Source: Alistipes sp. (GTDB lineage Bacteria; Bacteroidota; Bacteroidia; Bacteroidales; Rikenellaceae). From it: a stretch of DNA of 5,277 nucleotides. The stretch is taken from positions 1 to 5,277 of the forward strand of contig JAFYOF010000062.1 of NCBI GenBank assembly GCA_017560305.1. Direction: 5' to 3'. The notes beneath the pieces were generated by a model, which did not search any database, was not told the DNA's origin, and saw only the letters and a list, made by a program, of their open reading frames with translations. Numbering within the stretch: the stretch's first letter is position 1; the number at the start of each line of letters is the position of its first letter. This document shows, piece after piece, positions 1 to 5,277 of the stretch. Position numbers and translations under genes: made by a program.

Positions 1-2385
1 AATCTCTACTCTGACAAGCCGACCCGTAAGTCTGCCCGTATTGTCGGTGATGTGCTCGGTAAGTTCCACCCACACGGCGATAGCTCGGTTTATGAGGCTA
101 TGGTGCGTATGGCGCAGGAGTGGGCGATGCGTTATCCTTTGGTAGAGGGTCAGGGTAACTTTGGTTCGATGGATGGTGATAAGGCTGCGGCGATGCGTTA
201 TACAGAGGCGCGTATGCAGAAGATTACCGATGAGGTGATGGCCGACATCGACAAGGATACTATCGACTGGACAAAGAACTTTGACGATACAATCGACGAG
301 CCTACCGTATTGCCTACAAAGATTCCATTGCTGTTGGTGAATGGTGCGAGCGGTATTGCGGTGGGTATGGCTACAAATATGGCTCCTCACAACTTGGGCG
401 AGGTAGTGGATGCGTGCTGCGCATACATCGACAACCCAGAGTGTGAGTGCGAGGAGTTGTTGAAGTATGTAAAGGGTCCTGACTTCCCAACGGGAGCATT
501 GATTTACGGTTATGAGGGCGCAAAGCAGGCGTTGCTCACTGGTCGTGGCCGCGTAGTGATGCGTGCACGCACCGAGATTGAGACTACAGCGTCGGGCAGA
601 GAGTGTATCGTAGTGACCGAGATTCCATATATGGTCAACAAGGCCGAGATGATCAAGAAGATTGGTCAGATGGTCAACGAGAAGAAGCTGGAGGGTATCT
701 CATACATCAACGATGAGAGTGACCGCAAGGGCTTGCGCGTGGTAATCTTCGTGAAGAAGGATGCTTCGGCAAGCGTGGTGATGAACACATTGTTCAAGAA
801 CACCGAGTTGCAGACATCGTTTGCGGTGAACAACATCGCGCTGGTGAATGGCCGCCCAATGCTCTTGAATCTGAAGGATATGATCAAGCACTTCGTGGAG
901 CATCGTCACGATGTGGTTGTACGCCGTACGCGTTACGACCTGAAGAAGGCGCAGGATCGTATGCATATTGTTCAGGGCTTGCTTATCGCACAGGAGAACA
1001 TCGAGGAGGTTATCAGAATTATCCGTGCTTCAAAGAGCCCAGACCTCGCAAAGCAGACATTGCAGGAGCGCTTCGGCTTGAGCGAGATTCAGTCGGCTGC
1101 TATCATCGAGATGCGTCTGCGTCAGCTCACAGGCTTGGAGCGTGAGAAGCTTGAGGCAGAGCACGCAGAGTTGGAGCGTTTGATCAACTACTACAACGAT
1201 GTGTTGGCAAGCGTGGATATGCAGATGCAGATTATCAAGGATGAGCTCCTGGAGATCAAGCAGAAGTATGGCGACGAGCGCCGTTCGGAGATTGTTTACT
1301 CTTCGGAGGAGTTCAACCCAGAGGACTTCTATGCTGACGACGATATGGTTATCACAATCTCGCATATGGGCTACATCAAGCGTACTCCACTTGCCGAGTA
1401 CCGCACACAGAACCGTGGCGGCGTAGGCGTGAAGGGTAGCGCAACGCGCGATGAGGACTTCATCGAGCACATCTATGTGGCTTCAATGCACAACACAATG
1501 ATATTCTTCACCGAGAAGGGTCGTTGCTACTGGTTGAAGGTTTACGATATCCCAGAGGGTACACGCTCATCGAAGGGTCGTGCAATCCAGAATATCATCC
1601 AGATTGAGCCAGACGACAAGGTGAGAGCATACATCAACACCAAGAACCTCGGCGATGAGGAGTATATCAACTCTAACTACATCGTGATGTGTACTCGCGA
1701 GGGTGTTGTGAAGAAGACCAAGCTCAAGGAGTACTCGCGTCCACGACAGAATGGTGTGAACGCAATCGTTATCCGTGAGGGTGACCAGTTGTTGGAGGCA
1801 CAGATTACCAGCGGTAACGCAGAGATTATGATCGCGGCTCGCGGTGGTAAGGCAATCCGCTTCAACGAGGAGAAGGTTCGTCCTATCGGTCGTGTGGGTG
1901 CAGGTGTTCGTGGTATCGAGCTCGACGAGGGCGATGAGGTAGTAGGAATGATTTGCATCGAGCCAGACTCAAAGAAGGATGTTCTGGTATTGTCGGAGAA
2001 CGGTTATGGTAAGCGTACCGATTTGGATGAGTACCGTGTAACAAACCGTGGCGGTAAGGGTGTGAAGACCATCAACATCACCGAGAAGACTGGTGACTTG
2101 GTTTCTATCCAGGCTGTGACCGACGAGAACGACTTGATGATTATCAACCGCTCGGGTGTGACAATCCGCACGAAGGTTGAGCAGATTCGTCTGGCGGGTC
2201 GTGCAACGCAGGGTGTGAAGATTATCAACTTGCGTGATGGCGATGTTATCGCATCGGTGATGGCGGTGCCTGTGAGCGAGGATGAGGAGGTTGCAACAGA
2301 TGTTGTTGTGGCTGAGGGCGCAGAGGTTGCCGAGGTTGCAGAGCAGCCAGCAGCAGAGGCTCCACAGACAGAGGCAAACGAATAG
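1..2385 (+). CDS. gyrA: DNA gyrase subunit A, 5'-truncated by the window edge
   Basis: GyrA is the DNA-breaking/rejoining and DNA-wrapping subunit of the A2B2 gyrase that introduces negative supercoils using ATP. The frame is open from base 1; matching Ser83 of E. coli GyrA to codon 28 here implies about 55 missing codons and a full length near 849 aa, normal for the family. Visible landmarks: winged-helix region with [20 protein letters not shown], catalytic Tyr in [10 protein letters not shown] (Tyr codon 199-201, E. coli Tyr122), [19 protein letters not shown], the coiled-coil arm starting [19 protein letters not shown] (about nt 1126-1290), then a six-bladed C-terminal domain from about nt 1294. 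The GyrA box is QNRGGVG (nt 1408-1428); blade 5 holds TNRGGKG (2041-2061). The last 37 codons form an acidic Ala/Val/Glu tail with no Lys or Arg. GyrA rather than ParC/TopoIV A is inferred from six blades plus a GyrA box. The GTG at 52 is internal, not the start. The next gene follows after 45 nt without a terminator. Confidence 0.97.
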   Translation, partial: NLYSDKPTRKSARIVGDVLGKFHPHGDSSVYEAMVRMAQEWAMRYPLVEGQGNFGSMDGDKAAAMRYTEARMQKITDEVMADIDKDTIDWTKNFDDTIDEPTVLPTKIPLLLVNGASGIAVGMATNMAPHNLGEVVDACCAYIDNPECECEELLKYVKGPDFPTGALIYGYEGAKQALLTGRGRVVMRARTEIETTASGRECIVVTEIPYMVNKAEMIKKIGQMVNEKKLEGISYINDESDRKGLRVVIFVKKDASASVVMNTLFKNTELQTSFAVNNIALVNGRPMLLNLKDMIKHFVEHRHDVVVRRTRYDLKKAQDRMHIVQGLLIAQENIEEVIRIIRASKSPDLAKQTLQERFGLSEIQSAAIIEMRLRQLTGLEREKLEAEHAELERLINYYNDVLASVDMQMQIIKDELLEIKQKYGDERRSEIVYSSEEFNPEDFYADDDMVITISHMGYIKRTPLAEYRTQNRGGVGVKGSATRDEDFIEHIYVASMHNTMIFFTEKGRCYWLKVYDIPEGTRSSKGRAIQNIIQIEPDDKVRAYINTKNLGDEEYINSNYIVMCTREGVVKKTKLKEYSRPRQNGVNAIVIREGDQLLEAQITSGNAEIMIAARGGKAIRFNEEKVRPIGRVGAGVRGIELDEGDEVVGMICIEPDSKKDVLVLSENGYGKRTDLDEYRVTNRGGKGVKTINITEKTGDLVSIQAVTDENDLMIINRSGVTIRTKVEQIRLAGRATQGVKIINLRDGDVIASVMAVPVSEDEEVATDVVVAEGAEVAEVAEQPAAEAPQTEANE
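73..96 (+). other. Core of the quinolone-resistance-determining region of gyrA
   Basis: The codons read HGDSSVYE. Ser at 82-84 (AGC) aligns with E. coli Ser83 and Glu at 94-96 (GAG) aligns with Asp87. These two residues anchor the water-metal ion bridge that holds fluoroquinolones. A Ser plus an acidic residue is the unmutated, drug-binding state; Glu at the second position is the common alternative outside Enterobacteria. No classical GyrA resistance substitution is present at these two sites. Resistance by other routes (ParC, efflux, target protection) cannot be judged from this window. Confidence 0.85.
2272..2382 (+). other. Acidic low-complexity C-terminal tail of GyrA
   Basis: The 37 codons after the sixth CTD blade encode 12 Asp/Glu, no Lys or Arg, and many Ala/Val, with an A-E-V-A-E motif. 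In E. coli GyrA an acidic tail after the pinwheel is known to modulate DNA wrapping and coupling of ATP use to supercoiling. An analogous role here is inference from composition and position only. The DNA has short internal GAGGTTGC repetitions (around 2287, 2323 and 2332), which may make tail length prone to variation between strains. Confidence 0.7.
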
Positions 2386-2417
2386 ACAACAAAAAATATT
2401 AAAACAAAAGTTTCATT

Positions 2418-2445
2418 AAAGATTAATTCTATGAAAAGATTAATT
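2418..2445 (+). repeat. 11-bp direct repeat spanning the start of the TPR gene
   Basis: AAAGATTAATT occurs at 2418-2428 and again at 2435-2445, a 17-bp period, so the second copy covers codons 2-5 of the TPR gene. The surrounding leader (2386-2430) is very A/T-rich, lacks a Shine-Dalgarno sequence and contains no TAnnTTTG promoter match, so I see no independent promoter between gyrA and this gene. The repeat is real as sequence; in A/T-rich DNA it may be accidental. Confidence 0.45.
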
Positions 2446-3798
2446 TTTGCGGTGCTGGCTGTAATAGTTATGGCAACACCAATGGCGAATGCACAGAAGG
2501 TTAATCAGCAGGTGCTTCTCGACAAGATTGCAAACGCTGAGGCTGCAACAAAGAATCCAAAGAAGAACATCAAGGCTGCTACTTGGATTGCGTTGGGTAA
2601 TGCGTACTATGACGCAGCTATCACCCCAACAAAGGACCTCTTTACAGGTGTTGAGTACTCTGTTGTAGAGGTGGCTATGGGTATGCCAGAGTCAAAGAAT
2701 GATGGCGTTGTAATCAACGGCAACACTTTCACCGAGATGATTTATCCTTGGGTGAAGATTTATGTAGCGAACAATCAGGTTATCACTTGGGTTCAGACAA
2801 AGCAGGTTAAGGAGGGTGACCTCGTGGCTGCAGCTTTGGATGCTTACAAGAAGGCTTATGAGGTAGAGCCAAAGCAGGCAAAGAAGATTGATGTATGCTT
2901 GAAGCGATTGATCAACTTCTTGGCTATGTCAGGTAACGCTGACCAGGATGCTGCTCAGTGGGGTAGCGCTGCTAACAACTACTACCAGGCATATCAGGTG
3001 CAGGAGTGCCCAGCATTTGATGGTGAGAAGAACGCAAGCTACTTGTATTTCGCAGGTTACCTCTGGGTATTGGATGGTAATGTGAACAAGAAGCAGGACT
3101 CTTATCCAAAGGCTGTTGAGGCTTTGAACAAGGCTCTCGAGGCTGGTTACGCTGACGAGAAGGGTGATATCTACCACTTCCTCTACCACGCTTACAACGG
3201 TCAGATCAACTCGGCTGTTCGCGAGGCTAATATGCAGCGTGCAAAGCAGCTCTTGATGGAGGGTTTGTCTAAGTTCCCATCAAACGACAACATCATCGCA
3301 GCGTTGATTGATATCTATACTTCAGATTCAAATGTAGGTGACCCATCAGAGCTCGTTGAGATGATTGACGCAGCGTTGAAGCGTGACCCAAAGAACCGTG
3401 ATATGTGGTTCGGTCGTGGTAAGGTGTTCTACAACTTGAAGAACTATGACGAGAGTATCGTATCATTCAAGAAGGTTATCGAGTTGGAGCCTACAAACGC
3501 ACAGGCTACATTCTTTATCGGTTACTTCTACATCGCTAAGGGTGATGCTATGAGTGAGGAGATCAACCGTCGTGACTATAAGAGCAGCGCAGAGTGGAAG
3601 GCAGACTCACAGAAGGTGACTGACATCTACAAGGAGGCTCTCCCATTCCTGGAGAAGGCTCACGAGCTCAATCCAAAGGACTTCTCAACTGTTGAGACTT
3701 TGAAGATTTTGACATTCCGTCTTCGCGAGGAGGAGGGTATCGGCGCAAAGTCAGAGAAGTACACTAAGCTCTACAACGAGATGAAGGCTGCGCAGTAA
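2431..3798 (+). CDS. Exported tetratricopeptide-repeat (TPR) protein
   Basis: A 455-aa protein of unknown specific function. Residues 1-21 are a Sec signal peptide: K2 R3, a hydrophobic core about 4-18, and an A-N-A cleavage motif before Gln22. There is no lipobox cysteine, so the mature protein should be soluble in the periplasm or loosely membrane-associated. The rest is largely helical with TPR-like units: around 48-63, 131-147, 175-192, 225-240, 268-283, the clearest at 323-354 (RDMWFGRGKVFYNLKNYDES, closing with ELEP), its partner at 356-373, and 402-416. A segment about 66-125 looks non-TPR, with Tyr/Trp-rich strands. TPR domains are protein-protein scaffolds; the partner is unknown. 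The ATG at 2431 is chosen because it gives a complete signal peptide. Spacing to gyrA (45 nt, no terminator) suggests co-transcription. It ends with tandem in-frame stops TAA TAA (3796-3801). From memory, Bacteroidales genomes commonly carry an exported TPR gene after gyrA. Confidence 0.93.
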   Translation: MKRLIFAVLAVIVMATPMANAQKVNQQVLLDKIANAEAATKNPKKNIKAATWIALGNAYYDAAITPTKDLFTGVEYSVVEVAMGMPESKNDGVVINGNTFTEMIYPWVKIYVANNQVITWVQTKQVKEGDLVAAALDAYKKAYEVEPKQAKKIDVCLKRLINFLAMSGNADQDAAQWGSAANNYYQAYQVQECPAFDGEKNASYLYFAGYLWVLDGNVNKKQDSYPKAVEALNKALEAGYADEKGDIYHFLYHAYNGQINSAVREANMQRAKQLLMEGLSKFPSNDNIIAALIDIYTSDSNVGDPSELVEMIDAALKRDPKNRDMWFGRGKVFYNLKNYDESIVSFKKVIELEPTNAQATFFIGYFYIAKGDAMSEEINRRDYKSSAEWKADSQKVTDIYKEALPFLEKAHELNPKDFSTVETLKILTFRLREEEGIGAKSEKYTKLYNEMKAAQ

Positions 3799-3821
3799 TA
3801 AGCTGCAAGCTCAATATCAAT

Positions 3822-3860
3822 GGGCGATCACCTGCGGGTGGTCGCTCTTTTTTGTTTTGT
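3822..3860 (+). terminator. Strong intrinsic terminator after the gyrA-TPR unit
   Basis: GGGCGATCACC (3822-3832) pairs with GGTGGTCGCTC (3837-3847) around a TGCG loop, giving an 11-bp stem with two G-U pairs. Six T residues follow (3848-3853), then further T-rich sequence. It lies 21 nt past the second TPR stop codon and should end the gyrA-TPR transcript, isolating it from the next gene. Confidence 0.92.
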
Positions 3861-3864
3861 TTGG

Positions 3865-3899
3865 GTGGAAATATGTTCTGAAAGTGGAAATATGTTTTG
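3865..3899 (+). repeat. Tandem direct repeat upstream of the DUF2089 promoter
   Basis: GTGGAAATATGTTCTG at 3865-3880 and GTGGAAATATGTTTTG at 3884-3899 match at 15 of 16 positions, separated by GAA-like AAA, with a 19-bp period (about 1.8 helical turns). The second copy ends 5 bp before the -33 element of the predicted promoter, so the repeat occupies roughly -75 to -42. That placement fits tandem binding sites for an activator or regulator, but no known motif is recognised. The repeated GTGGAAA is not a good DnaA box. Confidence 0.6.
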
Positions 3900-3904
3900 G
3901 GGAA

Positions 3905-3936
3905 TTTGCATAATATTAAATAAATGTTTAATTTTG
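3905..3936 (+). promoter_or_regulatory. Bacteroidota-type promoter for the DUF2089-Yip1 operon
   Basis: TTTG at 3905-3908 (-33 element) and TAATTTTG at 3929-3936 (-7 element, consensus TAnnTTTG) are separated by 20 bp, matching the primary sigma factor promoter consensus of Bacteroides and relatives. Transcription would begin near 3941, giving a leader of about 45 nt to the ATG at 3986. The leader is A/T-rich with no Shine-Dalgarno sequence. Confidence 0.8.
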
Positions 3937-3977
3937 TTTAAGTGAAGTTTGAAAAATGTGAATTTACTTACGAAAAT

Positions 3978-3987
3978 ATAGGCCTAT
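3978..3987. promoter_or_regulatory. 10-bp palindrome overlapping the DUF2089 start codon
   Basis: ATAGGCCTAT is a perfect inverted repeat whose last two bases are the first two of the ATG at 3986. It stands out as a G/C island in an otherwise A/T-rich leader. A protein bound here, possibly the encoded putative DNA-binding protein itself, could block transcription elongation or initiation; this is inference. A single short palindrome can also arise by chance. Confidence 0.3.
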
Positions 3988-4246
3988 GAAAAAGTTACCA
4001 AAGATTTGCCCTTCGTGCCAAGGCGTATTGAGGGTGCAGACGATGATTTGCGATGGGTGTGCGACAAAGATTGATGGCGACTATCCGCTGCCGCCGTTGA
4101 TGCAGCTCTCGGAGGAGGACCAGGCGTTTGTCTGCGATTTTGTGAAGAGCAGCGGCTCGCTCAAGGAGATGGCGCAGAAGATGGGGCTGAGTTATCCGAC
4201 CGTGAGAAACAGACTTGATGACATCATCGAGGCATTGAATAAATAG
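3986..4246 (+). CDS. DUF2089 family zinc-ribbon/helix-turn-helix protein
   Basis: An 86-aa cytoplasmic protein. Residues 8-25 form a zinc ribbon with C8-P-S-C11 and C22-D-G-C25. A short linker (YPLPPLMQLS, 33-42) leads to a helical domain with a helix-turn-helix at about 57-80, including LKEMAQKMGLSYPTVRNRLD. The GSLKEMAxKMGLSYPTVRNRLD signature is that of DUF2089, a family with no established biochemical role that is presumed to bind nucleic acid. Length is near the short end of the family. The start follows a predicted promoter and puts the zinc ribbon immediately at the N-terminus, as expected. It is followed after 27 nt by a Yip1-like membrane protein with no promoter or terminator between, so the two are likely co-transcribed. 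It could be a transcription factor, or an adaptor using its HTH for protein contacts. Confidence 0.92.
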   Translation: MKKLPKICPSCQGVLRVQTMICDGCATKIDGDYPLPPLMQLSEEDQAFVCDFVKSSGSLKEMAQKMGLSYPTVRNRLDDIIEALNK

Positions 4247-4273
4247 GAGTTATAAAATATAAATTATAGTGTT

Positions 4274-4840
4274 ATGATGAAGAAAATATTGAATCCGTTC
4301 CGTTATCTGCCATTGCGTCAGGCTATCTGCTGGGGTGTGGCTGGGTTGATTCTTGTTACTGTTTTTATGTGGCAGTGCGGTCTGCGCGCAACCTCGCTCA
4401 CGCAGATTGATTTCGGCGGCGGTGCGTTGTGGAATGTGCTGGTGCGCCAGTTGCTCATCTGGATTTTCTTTAGCCTTGTGCTCTTTGTGGGCGGCGTGCT
4501 GGGCTCGAAGTCAAAGGTGAGATTTGGTGATGTGGCGGCGTTCAACCTCTTTGCACGAATTCCGTTCAGCCTGTCGATGCTCGTCTTTGCTATCCCAAGC
4601 GTGAAGTCGTTTATGGGCTATGCGCTCGATATGAATATCAACGCAATGATGCAGTATGTTGTGCCGCTCACGCTGCTGGGCATCGTGTCGACGCTCTTCT
4701 GCGTGTGGTACTTCTATTGGACCTACAAGGCGTTTGCCGAGGCTACAAATGTGAAGGACGGCAAGGGTGTGGCGATTTTCATTGCGGCCTATGTGGTGGC
4801 GCAGACAGCGCTTGCCTTCGTGCTCAAGATGGTGGTGTAG
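4274..4840 (+). CDS. Yip1-like integral membrane protein
   Basis: A 188-aa polytopic inner-membrane protein with about five hydrophobic segments near residues 17-35, 56-77, 90-108, 127-148 and 165-184. The amphipathic N-terminus NPFRYLPLRQAICWG, the FGDVAAFNLFARIPFSLSML segment and the WTYKAFAEATNVKDGKG stretch before the last helix resemble the bacterial Yip1 domain family (related to eukaryotic Yip1 Rab-interacting membrane proteins). Bacterial members have no settled function. There is no signal peptidase site and there are no catalytic motifs. Two ATGs (4274 and 4277) are adjacent; I keep the first, and the choice changes only one Met. It is the second gene of the DUF2089 operon, 27 nt downstream across an A/T-rich spacer without a usable Shine-Dalgarno sequence. 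Codon use is more mixed (more CTG, GCG) than in gyrA or the TPR gene, consistent with lower expression. A role as membrane partner of the DUF2089 protein is inference. Family assignment is from pattern and context. Confidence 0.85.
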   Translation: MMKKILNPFRYLPLRQAICWGVAGLILVTVFMWQCGLRATSLTQIDFGGGALWNVLVRQLLIWIFFSLVLFVGGVLGSKSKVRFGDVAAFNLFARIPFSLSMLVFAIPSVKSFMGYALDMNINAMMQYVVPLTLLGIVSTLFCVWYFYWTYKAFAEATNVKDGKGVAIFIAAYVVAQTALAFVLKMVV

Positions 4841-4873
4841 TCGGTGGTGACTTTTGATGTCTGTGGGCGCGAA

Positions 4874-4901
4874 AATTGCTCTAAGTGGGGCAGTTATTTT
4901 T
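4874..4901 (+). terminator. Possible weak intrinsic terminator after the Yip1-like gene
   Basis: AATTGCTC (4874-4881) can pair with GGGCAGTT (4888-4895) around a TAAGTG loop, using two G-U pairs, followed by ATTTTT (4896-4901). The stem is short and moderately stable, but it sits 33 nt past the Yip1 stop codon and just ahead of the next promoter, where a terminator is expected. Confidence 0.4.
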
Positions 4902-4912
4902 GGCGTGGGGAC

Positions 4913-4943
4913 TTGCAAAAGTCGAATGGTTTATATATATTTG
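4913..4943 (+). promoter_or_regulatory. Bacteroidota-type promoter for the 95-aa gene
   Basis: TTG at 4913-4915 and TATATTTG at 4936-4943 (TAnnTTTG) are separated by 20 bp, the same spacing as the promoter at 3905-3936. Transcription should start near 4948, giving a leader of about 34 nt that is A/T-rich, ends in ACTACGAATT and has no Shine-Dalgarno sequence. Confidence 0.8.
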
Positions 4944-4981
4944 CATTAATAAATGTAAATTAACACAAAAAACTACGAATT

Positions 4982-5269
4982 ATGGCAAATTTGAGAATCT
5001 TGAAAAAGGAGATCGACTATCGCTTGGAGGAGTTTGTATTCGATTGCGAGATGGCGATATATTTCCAGCCTTCACACGAGGAGGCTGTTGTGGGTTTGAT
5101 GGAGAAGGCAGTTGACTTGCGCAACTTGCTTTACGCAAAGGCTAACAACCCAACTGAGCCAAAGAACGCATCGCTTGTGAAGAAGTATTACGCAGCTTTC
5201 CGTCGTGATATGATCTCTTCATTCGGCAGCTTGTTCAACGAGTTGAGCGACTTGAACGCAGCAGAGTAA
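4982..5269 (+). CDS. Small helical protein of unknown function, Bacteroidales-type
   Basis: A complete 95-aa protein that I do not recognise as a named family. It has no signal peptide or membrane segment, so it should be cytoplasmic. Composition suggests three or four amphipathic helices: about 3-28 (LRILKKEIDYRLEEFVFDCE), 31-54 (EEAVVGLMEKAVDLRNLLYA), a Pro/Asn turn at 55-62, then 63-91 (LVKKYYAAFRRDMISSFGSL). One cysteine (C22) gives no metal-binding motif. Similar small proteins with a K-x-I-x-Y...DC...A-V-D-x-R-N-x-L...S-L-V-(K/R)-K pattern occur, as I remember, as conserved hypotheticals across Bacteroidales. The ATG start fits the promoter 39 nt upstream. Codon use (GAG, AAG, AAC, GCA) is like gyrA and the TPR gene, suggesting a native and well-expressed gene. 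It appears to have its own promoter; the window ends 8 nt after the stop, so downstream partners are unseen. Confidence 0.88.
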   Translation: MANLRILKKEIDYRLEEFVFDCEMAIYFQPSHEEAVVGLMEKAVDLRNLLYAKANNPTEPKNASLVKKYYAAFRRDMISSFGSLFNELSDLNAAE

Positions 5270-5277
5270 TCTGCCCC

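Noticed and set aside
52..54. GTG at 52 as the gyrA start codon
   Set aside because: The frame is open to base 1 and the upstream 17 codons (including [12 protein letters not shown]) align with the GyrA family, so the gene starts outside the window.
82..96. Fluoroquinolone-resistance mutation in gyrA
   Set aside because: The Ser83-equivalent is Ser and the Asp87-equivalent is Glu, which is the ordinary acidic residue in many lineages, so no resistance call is justified.
1030..1470. 146-codon open frame on the minus strand inside gyrA
   Set aside because: It is a shadow produced by the strong codon bias of gyrA; the translation is low-complexity Leu/His-rich and the overlapping + strand is clearly GyrA.
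2386..2430. Separate promoter for the TPR gene
   Set aside because: No TAnnTTTG element is present; the closest, TAATTTTTG at 2441-2449, lies inside the coding region and has one extra base.
3865..3899. GTGGAAA repeats as DnaA boxes or plasmid-type iterons
   Set aside because: They lack the TGTGGATAA/TTATCCACA core, there are only two copies, and no replication gene is nearby.
3940..3969. Hairpin in the DUF2089 leader (AAGTGAA with TTTACTT) as a riboswitch or attenuator
   Set aside because: Only 7 pairs, A/T-rich with a G-U pair and a 16-nt loop; too weak and too short for a known riboswitch class.
4511..4918. 135-codon open frame on the minus strand over the Yip1-like gene
   Set aside because: It is His/Arg-rich without a recognisable fold, is antisense to a convincing membrane protein, and has no promoter pattern supporting it.
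4885..5115. 76-codon + strand frame starting at 4885
   Set aside because: It runs through the predicted terminator and promoter and then out of frame through the 95-aa gene; the 4982 frame has the better start, codon use and promoter.

Overview
The window looks like chromosomal core sequence from a member of the Bacteroidota, most likely Bacteroidales and possibly near Rikenellaceae/Alistipes. The evidence is of three kinds. Two intergenic regions carry perfect Bacteroidota-type promoters (TTG or TTTG, 20 bp, TAnnTTTG). Start codons are preceded by A/T-rich leaders without a Shine-Dalgarno sequence. The proteins (GyrA with a QNRGGVG box, a secreted TPR protein, a DUF2089 + Yip1 pair and a 95-aa helical protein) resemble Bacteroidales proteins as I remember them. 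The family-level placement is from memory and is not proven here. All genes are on the + strand, and there are no RNA genes, mobile elements, CRISPR arrays or prophage signs.

Layout: (1) 1-2385 is the 3' ~94% of gyrA (DNA gyrase subunit A), cut by the window edge, with catalytic Tyr, quinolone-determining region, six CTD blades and an acidic tail visible. (2) 2431-3798, 45 nt downstream with no terminator between, is an exported TPR-repeat protein, probably on the gyrA transcript; it ends in tandem stops and a strong intrinsic terminator (3822-3860). (3) 3865-3985 is a compact regulatory region with a 19-bp-period tandem direct repeat, a perfect promoter, and a 10-bp palindrome over the next start codon. 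(4) 3986-4840 is a two-gene operon: a DUF2089 zinc-ribbon/HTH protein followed 27 nt later by a five-helix Yip1-like membrane protein. (5) 4841-4981 holds a possible weak terminator and a second perfect promoter. (6) 4982-5269 is a monocistronic-looking 95-aa conserved-type protein of unknown function.

The gyrA/TPR part is housekeeping. The part most likely to hold undescribed biology is the DUF2089-Yip1 module: a putative nucleic-acid-binding protein paired with an integral membrane protein under its own, apparently controlled, promoter. Nothing in the window looks like a recent horizontal acquisition.
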